DNA of 64,000 nucleotides from assembly GCA_963749145.1 (NCBI GenBank), contig CAVVLN010000001.1, positions 1,240,001 to 1,304,000 of the forward strand, read 5' to 3'. Below the pieces are notes generated by a model. That model was not told the origin of the DNA. It did not search any database and worked only from the letters and a program-made list of their open reading frames with translations. Below, piece after piece: positions 1 to 7,610 of this stretch. Position numbers and translations under genes: made by a program. The first letter of the stretch is position 1, and each line of letters begins with the position of its first letter. The stretch comes from JASHPR01 sp963749145. GTDB lineage: Bacteria; Actinomycetota; Actinomycetes; Streptosporangiales; Streptosporangiaceae.

Positions 1-1
1 C

Positions 2-499
2 ATGAACCGGTTCCGCACCATGGCGATCGCCCGGACCTCGGTGCTGACCGGGCACGTCGCCAGCGCCGTGATCCAGGCCGTGCTCAGCGCCGGGCTGGTT
101 GCCGGCGTCGCCGTGCTGGTCGGCTTCCGGCCCACCGCCGGGCCCGCGGATTGGATCGCGGCGTTCGCGGTCATCGCGATGATCGCGTTCGCGCTCACCT
201 GGGTATCGGTCGCCCTCGGCCTGGTCGCCAAGACCCCGGAAACCGCCAGCAACCTGCCGATGCCGCTGCAGTTCCTGCCGTTCCTCGGCAGCGCGTTCGT
301 GCCCCCGAGCTCGATGGCGCCCGGAGTGCGCTGGTTCGCCGAGTACCAGCCGTTCACCCCGATGATCGAGACCGTGCGCGGCCTGCTGACCGGCACCGCG
401 ATCGGCGACCACGCGGTCATCGCCACCGCCTGGTGCGCGGGCCTGGCCCTGACCGGGTATCTGTGGGCCAGGAGGACGTACAACCGGGGAGGCCGGTGA
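2..499 (+). CDS. ABC-2 type transporter permease, C-terminal part (5' end outside window)
   Basis: About 165 residues with four or five hydrophobic segments and a conserved ABC-2 exporter C-terminus (a FLPFLGSAFVPPSSM-like loop, then YQPFTPMIETVRGLL). Exporter permeases of this family have about 250 residues, so the gene should begin upstream of the window; the ATG at position 2 is probably internal. It would form the membrane channel of a drug or lipid exporter with an ATPase encoded further upstream. Its stop codon overlaps the ATG of the MerR gene that follows (TGATG), so the two are translationally coupled and the MerR protein probably controls the exporter. The substrate cannot be read from the sequence. 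Confidence 0.8.
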   Translation: MNRFRTMAIARTSVLTGHVASAVIQAVLSAGLVAGVAVLVGFRPTAGPADWIAAFAVIAMIAFALTWVSVALGLVAKTPETASNLPMPLQFLPFLGSAFVPPSSMAPGVRWFAEYQPFTPMIETVRGLLTGTAIGDHAVIATAWCAGLALTGYLWARRTYNRGGR

Positions 500-1251
500 T
501 GCTTACCATCGGGCAGCTCGCGGACTACGTCGGCGTGACCGTGCGCGCGATCCGGCACTACCACCAGCGGGGCCTGCTGCCCGAGCCGGAACGCGACGCC
601 TCGGGCTACCGGCGCTACGGCGCGGACGCGGTGGTCGACCTGATCCGGATCAAGACGCTGGCCGCCGCCGGGGTGCCCCTGGCCAGGATCAAGACCCTGC
701 TGAGCGCCGGGCCCGAGCAGTTCGCCCAGGCCGTCGCCCAGATCGACCGGGCCCTGGCCGCGCGCATCCGCGACCTGCAGCAGCAGCGGCACCGGGTCGC
801 CGAGCTCGCCGCGGGCGACCGGCTGTTCCTGCCGCCCGAGGCCGTGGCCCTGCTCAGCCGGCTGAGCTCGCTCGGGGTCACCGACCGAGCGGTCCAGCTT
901 GAACGCGACGGCTGGATCGTGATGGCGGCCCGGTCACCGGACCTGACCGCGCGGTGGGCCGCCGAGAAGCTGGCCCTGCTCGACGGGGAGGACTTCCGGC
1001 ACATCTACCTCGCCGTCGACCAGGCCTTCGACTGGGACCCGGCCGACCCCCGGCTGGACGACCTGGCCGACGCCATGGTGGCCTACGCCGCCCGGTACCG
1101 GCCGGACCAGGCCTCAGGCGCTGAGCTGGCCGACGACCCGGTCACGGTGGCCCTGCTGTCGGCGCAGCCCAGCGTCGACTCGCCCGCCTGGCAGCGGCTG
1201 CGCGAGCTCGCCAGCGAACGACGCCAGGCCGCCGGGCGGCCGGGGGGTTAG
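499..1251 (+). CDS. MerR family transcriptional regulator
   Basis: 250 residues starting MLTIGQLADYVGVTVRAIRH, the classic MerR winged-helix N-terminus; residues 1-70 form the DNA-binding domain (HYHQRGLLPEPERD, GYRRY), followed by a coiled-coil dimerisation helix around residues 75-115. The C-terminal part of about 130 residues has no metal-binding cysteines, so it is more likely a drug or small-molecule sensing member than a metal sensor. The ATG overlaps the stop of the exporter gene, which fixes the start and suggests self-regulation of an efflux operon. An in-frame GTG lies one codon upstream. The ligand is unknown. Confidence 0.85.
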   Translation: MLTIGQLADYVGVTVRAIRHYHQRGLLPEPERDASGYRRYGADAVVDLIRIKTLAAAGVPLARIKTLLSAGPEQFAQAVAQIDRALAARIRDLQQQRHRVAELAAGDRLFLPPEAVALLSRLSSLGVTDRAVQLERDGWIVMAARSPDLTARWAAEKLALLDGEDFRHIYLAVDQAFDWDPADPRLDDLADAMVAYAARYRPDQASGAELADDPVTVALLSAQPSVDSPAWQRLRELASERRQAAGRPGG

Positions 1252-1315
1252 CCCTACCGCAGAAGGCGGCCTACCCGGCTACCGGCACCGCCCGCCGGTT
1301 CATAGCATCGGCGGC

Positions 1316-1930
1316 GTGACCGAGGTTTCCGATCGCCCGCTGCGCCGCCTGGCCGGGAGCACCGCCGATCCCGGGGGCAACCAGCGCCTGACCGCGATGA
1401 CCGGGGCGGTGCTGCTGGTCCTGTTCATCGCGGAGTGCCTCACCCTGCTCGGCGTGCACAACCATCTGGCCCTGCACTTCTTCCTCGGGATGCTGCTGAT
1501 CGGCCCGGTCTGCCTGAAGGTCGGGTCCACGCTGTGGCGGTTCACCCGCTACTACACGGGCTCGCCGGCCTACGTGCGCCGGGCCCCGCCGCCGCCGCTG
1601 CAGCGGTTTCTCGGGCCGCTGGTCATCCTGACCTCGCTGGCCGTGCTGTTCAGTGGCGTCATGCTGGCCGTCGAGGGCCCGGGCGGCGACCCGACCTGGC
1701 TAGAGCTGCACCACCGCGCGTTCCTGCTCTGGGCGGTCGTCATGATCGCCCACGTCGCCACCTACGCGCCGAAGCTGCCCCGGCTGCTGGCCAGCGGGGG
1801 CGCCGGGCCCGCCCGCGCGGTGCTGTCGGCCAGCCGGACCCGCTGGCTGCTGCTCGGCGCCTCGCTGGCGGCCGGGCTGGTCCTGGCCACGCTCACCTAC
1901 CACCTGTCCGGCCAGTGGAGCGGCTTCTAG
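1316..1930 (+). CDS. four- to five-helix membrane protein, possibly DUF4405/cytochrome b-like
   Basis: 204 residues from a GTG start. Hydrophobic segments lie at about 27-45, 50-66, 98-120, 130-152 and 178-196. Histidines sit in or near helices (GVHNHLALHFFLG near residue 46, LELHHRAFLLW near 127, MIAHVATYAPK near 145). Paired membrane histidines of this kind are seen in small haem-b membrane proteins (cytochrome b561 or DUF4405 type), but I cannot confirm haem binding. A proline-rich cytoplasmic loop (RAPPPPLQRF) separates the second and third helices. The 3' end overlaps by four bases the end of the convergent glycosylase gene. Function otherwise unknown. Confidence 0.65.
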   Translation: MTEVSDRPLRRLAGSTADPGGNQRLTAMTGAVLLVLFIAECLTLLGVHNHLALHFFLGMLLIGPVCLKVGSTLWRFTRYYTGSPAYVRRAPPPPLQRFLGPLVILTSLAVLFSGVMLAVEGPGGDPTWLELHHRAFLLWAVVMIAHVATYAPKLPRLLASGGAGPARAVLSASRTRWLLLGASLAAGLVLATLTYHLSGQWSGF

Positions 1931-2592
1931 CGGGTCACCGCGCTCGCGGCGGCGCCGCCGTATAGCTCGGCGGCCCGCCAGCAGTACCAGGCCACGACCG
2001 ACCGGTACGGGCGGTACGGCTCGCCGAGCGGCTCCAGTTCCCTGGCCGTCGGGGTGGCGATCCCCCAGGCCAGCCCGTAGCCCCGGCGCACCCCGAGGTC
2101 GCCGGTCGGCCACACGTCCAGCCGCCGCAGCTGGAACATCAGGAACATCTCGGCCGTCCACCGCCCGACGCCGCGCACCGCCGACAGCCGGGCGACCACC
2201 TCAGCGTCGCTCTCGGCCCGCAGCCCGCGCGGGTCGAGCACGACGGTACCGTCCAGCACCTTGGCCGCCAGATCCTGCAAGGATGCCGCCTTGGCGGACG
2301 ACAGCCCCACGGAACGCAGCGTGTCATACGGCAGGGACAGCAGCCGGCCGGGCTCGACCTCGCCGTCGAGCGCGGCGATCAGGCGCCCGTGGATCGCGGC
2401 GGCCGCGGCGCCGGCCAGCTGCTGGTAGACGATCGCGCGGACCAGCGTCGCGAAATGTGACTCGGCCTGGCCCAGCCGGGGCGGTCCGGCCTCGGCCACC
2501 AGCCGGCCCAGCACCGGGTCCCGCCCGGCCACGATCGCGGCCGCGGCCGGCCAGCTGCGGGTGGTGCGGGCGGGTCCAGGCAGCTCAGCCAT
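1927..2592 (-). CDS. DNA-3-methyladenine glycosylase (AlkA/HhH-GPD family)
   Basis: 221 residues. The helix-hairpin-helix is at about residues 136-149 (LSAVRGVGRWTAEM). The catalytic aspartate of the HhH-GPD family is D165 in WPTGDLGVRRG. YQQLAGAAAAAIHGR near residue 56 is the conserved helix preceding the substrate pocket. The enzyme would excise alkylated purines (3-methyladenine, 7-methylguanine) in base-excision repair. No N-terminal AdaA or AlkA domain is fused, so it is the short, stand-alone form. It is divergent from the sulfatase gene; the intervening 226 bp holds a copy of the window's 17-bp palindrome. Confidence 0.9.
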   Translation of the reverse strand: MAELPGPARTTRSWPAAAAIVAGRDPVLGRLVAEAGPPRLGQAESHFATLVRAIVYQQLAGAAAAAIHGRLIAALDGEVEPGRLLSLPYDTLRSVGLSSAKAASLQDLAAKVLDGTVVLDPRGLRAESDAEVVARLSAVRGVGRWTAEMFLMFQLRRLDVWPTGDLGVRRGYGLAWGIATPTARELEPLGEPYRPYRSVVAWYCWRAAELYGGAAASAVTR

Positions 2593-2673
2593 GGGAACAC
2601 GATAGGGCCGAAGGCGGCGGCGCCCCGGTCCGGCCCGGCACCCGGCCCGCGGCGAAATCTCCTCCCACTCCGC

Positions 2674-2690
2674 TCATCCGCAACGGGTGA
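2674..2690. promoter_or_regulatory. 17-bp palindrome TCAYCC-N5-GNGTGA, copy 1
   Basis: TCATCC-GCAAC-GGGTGA, followed by TGC. It lies between the divergent glycosylase and sulfatase genes, 129 bp before the sulfatase start and 82 bp before the glycosylase start. The same half-sites at the same spacing recur at 6846, 7449, 26471, 26536 and 47338, so I read it as the binding site of one dimeric regulator. Confidence 0.55.
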
Positions 2691-2818
2691 TGCCCGGCCG
2701 GGCCGGCGCTGCCAGCATCATGAGGGGGCCGGCCCCAGGCGCTGCGGCGACAGCGTGACCCGGAGGGGCCGCGTCCGAGACCTATCCCATGCCCACCCGG
2801 GCGCGAGGAGCAATGATC

Positions 2819-5176
2819 ATGAGCGAGCCGTTCAAGGGCACGATCAACGTCGACATCCGCGACTCGGAGCCGGACTGGGCGCCGTTCGAGCCGCCCCAGG
2901 CCCCCGACGGCGCGGCCAACGTCGTGTACATCGTGCTCGACGACGTCGGCTTCTCGGCCATGAGCTGCTACGGGGGCCCGATCGAGACCCCGAACATCGA
3001 CCGGATCGCAGCGGATGGGATCCGCTACACGCAGTGGCACACCACCGCCCTGTGCTCGCCCACCCGGTCCTGCCTGCTGACCGGCCGTAACCACACGCGC
3101 AACAGCATGGCCTGCATCACCGAGGCCGCGGTCGGGTTCCCGAACGCGAGCGGGACGATCCCGCCAGAGAACGGCATGCTGTCGGAGATCCTCGCCGAGC
3201 GCGGCTGGAACACCTACATGGTGGGCAAGTGGCACCTGTGCCCGACGGTCGAGATGAACGTCGCCTCGACCCGGCGGAACTGGCCGTCCGGCCGCGGGTT
3301 CGAGCGCTGGTACGGGTTCCTGGGCGCCGAGACCAACCAGTGGTACCCCGACCTGGTCTACGACAACCACCCGGTGGACCAGCCGAAGCTGCCGCAGGAT
3401 GGCTACCATCTCACCGACGACATCACCGACAAGGCGCTGGAATTCATCAGGGACGCCAAGACGGTGGCGCCGGACAAGCCGTATTTCCTTTACTACGCGC
3501 CCGGTGCCTGCCACGCGCCGCACCATGTCTCGAAGGAATGGGCCGACAAATTCAAGGGCCGCTTCGATATGGGGTACGAGGCGATGCGCGAGCAGACGCT
3601 GGCCCGGCAGAAGCAGATGGGCATCGTCCCGGCCGGCACCGAGCTGCCTCCGGTCAACCCGCTCGGTACTACCGAGACCCGCAAGGGACCCGAGGGCCAG
3701 CCATTCCCGCCGCTGGACGTCACCAGGCCGTGGGACTCGCTGTCCGCCGAGGAGCAGCGGCTCTTCGCCCGGATGGCGGAGGTCTACGCGGGGTTCCTGG
3801 CCCACGCCGACCATCACATCGGCCGGTTGCTCGACTACCTGGAGGAGTCCGGGCAGCGCGATAACACGCTCGTGATCCTGGTGTCCGATAACGGGGCCAG
3901 CGGCGAAGGCGGCCCCGACGGCTCGGTCAACGAGATGCTGTTCGCCAACGGCATCCCCGACAACATCCAGGCGAACCTGGCCATGATCGACGAGCTCGGC
4001 GGGACGAAGACCTACAACCACTACCCGAACGGGTGGGCGATGGCCTTCAACACGCCGTTCAAGATGTGGAAGCGGTATGAGTTCAACGGCGGCACCGCCG
4101 ACCCGTGCATCGTCTCCTGGCCATCGGCCACCGCAGGCCGGGGCGAGCTGCGGCATCAGTATCACCACGCGATCGACATCGTGCCCACCATCCTGGATTT
4201 CCTCGGCGTCGAGGCCCCGGCCACCATCAAGGGCCACGTGCAGAGCCGCTTCGACGGAGTGAGCATGCGCGGCAGCATCGAGGACGGATCGGTGCCGTCG
4301 GCCCGCAAGACGCAGTTCTACTCCATGCTCGGCTCCCGGGGGATCTGGCACGACGGCTGGAAGGCGGTCACCACCCATCCGACCATCAGCGGCTGGAGCA
4401 ACTTCAACGACGACACCTGGGAGCTGTACCACACCGACACCGACCGCGCCGAGCTGCACGACCTGGCCGCCGAGCAGCCCGACAAGCTGCGCGAGCTGGT
4501 CAACCTGTGGTTCGCCGAAGCCGGGCAGAACGACGCCTTCCCGCTCGACGACCGATCGGCACTGGAGATCATGATCACGCCACGGCCGCAGCTGGCCTCG
4601 CCGCGCGATCGGTACGTGTACTTCCCCGGCACTGCGGAGGTGCCCGAGGCGCAGGCGGTGAACGTCCGCAACCGGTCCTTCACGATCGGGGCGCTGGTAG
4701 ACATCCCCGCTCCTGGCGCGCAGGGCGTGCTGTTCGCGCACGGGTCGCGGTTCGGCGGGCACGCCCTGTACGTCAAAGACAACCGGCTGCACTACGTCAA
4801 CAACTTCGTCGGCATGGCGGAGCAGAAGATCGACGGCACCGAGGACGTCCCCGCGGGTGAGAACCTGATCCTGTCCGCGTCGTTCGACAAGGACGGGGAG
4901 GACCCGCCGCACGTGTCCACCGGCATCCTGTCCCTGTACCACGGGGACAACAAGGTCGGCGAGGGCCGGATCAGGACCCAGCCCGGGATGTTCTCCATCG
5001 CGGGCGAGGGCCTGTGCGTCGGCCGTGACAGCGGCGAGCCGGTCACCGCCGACTACCCCGGGCCGCACCCGCACGCGTTCACCGGCGGCACGATCAAGCG
5101 CGTCGCGGTCGACGTCAGCGGCGACCCTTACGTCGATCTCGAGCGCGAGGCCCAGGCGATGCTGGCGCGCGAATAA
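2819..5176 (+). CDS. arylsulfatase (cysteine-type, FGly-dependent)
   Basis: 785 residues. The sulfatase signature is C79-S-P-T-R83, so the active-site formylglycine is made from a cysteine. Metal-binding D41-D42 lie in YIVLDDVGFS, and the GRNHTRN motif follows the signature. The C-terminal third (from about residue 590) is a beta-rich region seen in long actinobacterial arylsulfatases of the AtsA/AtsD type. No signal peptide is visible, so it appears cytoplasmic. The start at 2819 is chosen because GAGGAG at 2805-2810 is 8 bases upstream; ATGs at 2813 and 2789 are alternatives. The convergent neighbour encodes the enzyme needed for its cysteine-to-formylglycine activation. Confidence 0.9.
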   Translation: MSEPFKGTINVDIRDSEPDWAPFEPPQAPDGAANVVYIVLDDVGFSAMSCYGGPIETPNIDRIAADGIRYTQWHTTALCSPTRSCLLTGRNHTRNSMACITEAAVGFPNASGTIPPENGMLSEILAERGWNTYMVGKWHLCPTVEMNVASTRRNWPSGRGFERWYGFLGAETNQWYPDLVYDNHPVDQPKLPQDGYHLTDDITDKALEFIRDAKTVAPDKPYFLYYAPGACHAPHHVSKEWADKFKGRFDMGYEAMREQTLARQKQMGIVPAGTELPPVNPLGTTETRKGPEGQPFPPLDVTRPWDSLSAEEQRLFARMAEVYAGFLAHADHHIGRLLDYLEESGQRDNTLVILVSDNGASGEGGPDGSVNEMLFANGIPDNIQANLAMIDELGGTKTYNHYPNGWAMAFNTPFKMWKRYEFNGGTADPCIVSWPSATAGRGELRHQYHHAIDIVPTILDFLGVEAPATIKGHVQSRFDGVSMRGSIEDGSVPSARKTQFYSMLGSRGIWHDGWKAVTTHPTISGWSNFNDDTWELYHTDTDRAELHDLAAEQPDKLRELVNLWFAEAGQNDAFPLDDRSALEIMITPRPQLASPRDRYVYFPGTAEVPEAQAVNVRNRSFTIGALVDIPAPGAQGVLFAHGSRFGGHALYVKDNRLHYVNNFVGMAEQKIDGTEDVPAGENLILSASFDKDGEDPPHVSTGILSLYHGDNKVGEGRIRTQPGMFSIAGEGLCVGRDSGEPVTADYPGPHPHAFTGGTIKRVAVDVSGDPYVDLEREAQAMLARE

Positions 5177-5208
5177 GGAGTCGATCAACGAGCCGCTGGA
5201 TGAAGACG

Positions 5209-5248
5209 GCCGCCCGGCGCGCGTCCTACGCGCCGGCTGGCGGGCGGC
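5209..5248. terminator. GC-rich hairpin between convergent sulfatase and FGE genes
   Basis: Outer arms GCCGCCCG and CGGGCGGC enclose inner arms GGCGCG and CGCGCC. It begins about 30 bases after the sulfatase stop and runs into the last codons of the FGE gene, so it could act as a bidirectional terminator. No U-tract is seen, as is common in actinomycetes. Confidence 0.45.
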
Positions 5249-6179
5249 CCCGGCTGATACACCGGAAGCCGAGATGGCACGTGGCGCTGTCAACGGTCTC
5301 GCCCTGGCGGGCGGCCGGACGGTAGCGCAGGCAGTAGCTGGGCGCGCACAGGTGCGAGCCGCCCTTGATGACCCGGCGCGGCAGGTGAGCGCCCGGCTCG
5401 CCGGCGATCCGGCTGGGCTCCGGCGCGGTGACCCGCGGGTTGCGCGGCGCGCAGCATGCGCGGGCGGCCTCCGCCGGGTGCCGCGGGGTGAAGTAGTCGC
5501 AGGTCCATTCCCATACGTTGCCGGTCATGTCATAGAGCCCGTAGCCGTTGGCCGGGAACGACCGGACCGGGGAGGTCCCCTCGTAGCCATCGGCGAGCAG
5601 GTTCTGCCACGGGAACTCGCCCTGCCAGGTGTTGGCCATCATCCGGCCGCCGGGCGCGAACTCATCGCCCCATGCGTACACGGCGCCGTCGAGGCGGCCG
5701 CGCGCCGCGTACTCCCACTCGGCCTCGCTCGGCAGTTCCTTCCCCGCCCAGGCGGCGTACGCTTCCGCGTCCTGATAGGCGACATGGGTCACCGGGTGCC
5801 GGGCGAGGCCGCGGCAGTCGCTGCCGGGCCCGCCGGGATGGCGCCAGCAGGCGCCCGGGACGTACTCCCACCAGTTGCGGTAGTCGCGCAGGTCAACCGG
5901 GCCCGGCGTGCGCCGGAACACCAGCGACCCGGGCACCAGCAGGTCCGGATCGGCCCCGGGGTAGTCGGCCGCCGCCAGCGGCCGCTCGGCGACGGTCCGG
6001 TACCCGGTCGCCGTCACGAACCGCCGGAATTCCGCCACCGTCACCGGGCTGGTGTCCATCCAGAACCCGTCCACGGCGACCCGGTGCACCGGGCGCTCCT
6101 CCGGATAGAAGCCGGCCGAGCCCATCAGGAACGTACCGCCGGGAATCCACGCCATGTTCCCCGGCCGATTGCTGGACAT
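5226..6179 (-). CDS. formylglycine-generating enzyme (SUMF1/FGE family)
   Basis: 317 residues. Opens with the SUMF1 motif MAWIPGGTFLMGS and contains LPSEAEWEYAARG (residues 149-161) and GLYDMTGNVWEWTCDYF. The two copper-binding active-site cysteines are present as C278 and C283 in GGSHLCAPSYCLRYRPAARQ, the spacing of true aerobic FGEs rather than EgtB or PvdO relatives. It converts the CxPxR cysteine of sulfatases to formylglycine. It faces the sulfatase gene tail to tail with a 49-bp gap, a strong contextual match. No signal peptide is visible, so modification would be cytoplasmic, matching the substrate. Confidence 0.93.
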   Translation of the reverse strand: MSSNRPGNMAWIPGGTFLMGSAGFYPEERPVHRVAVDGFWMDTSPVTVAEFRRFVTATGYRTVAERPLAAADYPGADPDLLVPGSLVFRRTPGPVDLRDYRNWWEYVPGACWRHPGGPGSDCRGLARHPVTHVAYQDAEAYAAWAGKELPSEAEWEYAARGRLDGAVYAWGDEFAPGGRMMANTWQGEFPWQNLLADGYEGTSPVRSFPANGYGLYDMTGNVWEWTCDYFTPRHPAEAARACCAPRNPRVTAPEPSRIAGEPGAHLPRRVIKGGSHLCAPSYCLRYRPAARQGETVDSATCHLGFRCISRGRPPAGA

Positions 6180-6216
6180 GCGGTTCTCGCTGCCCTCCCC
6201 GGCCGGCCCCGGCGAG

Positions 6217-6765
6217 TCAGCTCGCCCGGGCGGCCGTTTCCAGGTCGTGCAGTTCCTGCGCTTCCTCGGCCGAGACTAGCCCGATCCCCACGAGGTCGAG
6301 CGGGCTGATGAAGCCGTCGCTGATACCGAACCCTCCGGCGCGCATGATGGCGTCGCGCAGCGGCACCGCCCAGTGGTGCTCGAGCAGGACCAGCGCGGCC
6401 GCGGAGTCGTTCGGGATGTCCTCGAGCACATCCCACCCTTCGTCCTCGCCGAACACACTGAACCCGCCGTCGGCGGCGGCCTCCTCGCCGCCGGCCACCG
6501 CGCCGGCGACCATTCCCTCCTCGCCGGCGATGCCCAGGCCGATCAGCGCGCCGATCTTCGTGCCGACCTCGATCGCCTCGTCCTCAGACAGGTTGCTGAG
6601 GTGTTCCACCTCCAGCTGGCCGTCGGCGTCCTTGTAGACGACCAGCGAGTCGATGACCCGCACCGTGCCGCTGGCGTGCAGCCGGTCGAGTTCGGCGATG
6701 ATCTCCCCGTGGAAGTCGGGCTGGTTGAACCCCAGGACGATCAGCTGCACGGGCCCAATTGCCAT
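6217..6765 (-). CDS. DUF6325/DUF1269-like stress protein
   Basis: 182 residues from an ATG at 6765 (MAIGPVQLIVLGFNQPDFHG), preceded by an AGGCAGGAA-type ribosome site. The fold looks like the DUF1269/DUF6325 group: an N-terminal alpha/beta domain, a central glycine-alanine hydrophobic stretch (KIGALIGLGIAGEEGMVAGAV, about residues 71-91), and a C-terminal segment (ALVLLEHHWAVPLRDAI) matching the tail of the same group. Biochemical function unknown. A copy of the 17-bp palindrome is centred about 90 bases upstream, which puts it in the putative stress regulon. A longer in-frame ORF upstream is not needed. Confidence 0.7.
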   Translation of the reverse strand: MAIGPVQLIVLGFNQPDFHGEIIAELDRLHASGTVRVIDSLVVYKDADGQLEVEHLSNLSEDEAIEVGTKIGALIGLGIAGEEGMVAGAVAGGEEAAADGGFSVFGEDEGWDVLEDIPNDSAAALVLLEHHWAVPLRDAIMRAGGFGISDGFISPLDLVGIGLVSAEEAQELHDLETAARAS

Positions 6766-6845
6766 GTTCCTGCCTCTTTCGCGCGATCGGCGGGATGATC
6801 CGGATCTCCACCAGGAAGCCTCCGGCCGGGGCGGGCGGCGGCGCA

Positions 6846-6862
6846 TCACCCGGTAAGAGTGA
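6846..6862. promoter_or_regulatory. 17-bp palindrome, copy 2
   Basis: TCACCC-GGTAA-GAGTGA inside the longer perfect inverted repeat CGCATCAC/GTGATGCG. About 80 bp upstream of the DUF6325-like start. See the copies at 2674, 7449, 26471, 26536 and 47338. Confidence 0.6.
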
Positions 6863-6914
6863 TGCGGCGCCGCCAGTATGGCCAGTCATGCTCAATACGG
6901 GACCCCGGTGCCGC

Positions 6915-7316
6915 TCAGGCCAGGACCTTCGCCTTCTCGCGCTCGAACTCCTCGGGCGTGATGACTCCCCGGTCACGCAGGTCAGCCAGCTTGGCCAGCT
7001 GGTCCGCGGTGCTTGTTCCCGCGGACTGCTGGATGTATTCGCGCACCTGCTGGTCCTGGCGCTGGGCCTGACGTACCGCCCGCTCGTGCATCGAGCCGCC
7101 GCGGACGATCAGGTAGACCAGCACGCCGATGAACGGGATGATCACCACGAACAGGACCCACAGGGCCTTGGCGAAGCCAGACAGATCATGGCTGCGGAAG
7201 ATGTCGAAGAAGACCATGACCACGAGCCAGATCCAGACTATCCACAGGAAGAACTCGAGAATCGTCCAGAAGATGTTCAGCAGCGGATACGACGATGACG
7301 AAGCCGCCAGTACCAA
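6915..7316 (-). CDS. PLDc_N membrane domain plus SHOCT domain protein
   Basis: 133 residues from a TTG at 7316, preceded by GGAGAGG; an in-frame ATG at 7343 would add nine charged residues overlapping that ribosome site. Residues about 9-60 form two transmembrane helices of the phospholipase D nuclease N-terminal type (FFLWIVWIWLVVMVFFDIF, then KALWVLFVVIIPFIGVLVYL). A coiled segment follows, then a C-terminal SHOCT motif (LAKLADLRDRGVITPEEFEREKAKVL). Such proteins are common near actinobacterial stress genes; the precise role is unknown. The upstream region carries a 17-bp direct repeat and palindrome copy 3. Confidence 0.75.
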   Translation of the reverse strand: MVLAASSSSYPLLNIFWTILEFFLWIVWIWLVVMVFFDIFRSHDLSGFAKALWVLFVVIIPFIGVLVYLIVRGGSMHERAVRQAQRQDQQVREYIQQSAGTSTADQLAKLADLRDRGVITPEEFEREKAKVLA

Positions 7317-7380
7317 TTTCCTCTCCTGCCTTCCCTTCCGCATGAGCGGAGCTTCCGTCCGGCCCGTAGCCGGTGGCGGT

Positions 7381-7418
7381 TATCACAAGCGCACACACTT
7401 CTATCACAAGCGCACACA
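7381..7418. repeat. 17-bp direct repeat with 21-bp period
   Basis: TATCACAAGCGCACACA occurs at 7381-7397 and again at 7402-7418. The 21-bp period places both copies on the same DNA face. It lies in the divergent region between the SHOCT gene and the TreT-like gene, so an operator for a regulator binding two adjacent sites is the simplest reading. Confidence 0.65.
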
Positions 7419-7448
7419 TCAGCATTGGCTGGGACCGGGTGCGCGGCA

Positions 7449-7465
7449 TCACCCCCGCGGGGTGA
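7449..7465. promoter_or_regulatory. 17-bp palindrome, copy 3
   Basis: TCACCC-CCGCG-GGGTGA, preceded by GCA. Divergent intergenic region: 133 bp before the SHOCT gene start and 145 bp before the TreT-like gene start. Being so GC-rich it could also form a hairpin, so alone it would be weak evidence. Confidence 0.5.
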
Positions 7466-7610
7466 GCCGAACCGCTCAGTAACGCCGGCCGCCATGGCCG
7501 CCAGCCGGCCCGCCCTGCCCCGGGCCGGGATTCCGCCACCTGGATGCCTGGCCGGTGACCGGTTCAGTGGGTATACCGCTGGGGGCGACGTTCTTCGGGG
7601 AGGACCAACG

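Noticed and set aside
2585..5293. Very long open frame antisense to the sulfatase, and similar long antisense frames at 9123-11540 and 26187-28904
   Set aside because: Composition is that of the complement of high-GC coding DNA (runs of R, G, A, V with no domain), while the sense strand has clear motifs; these are shadows.
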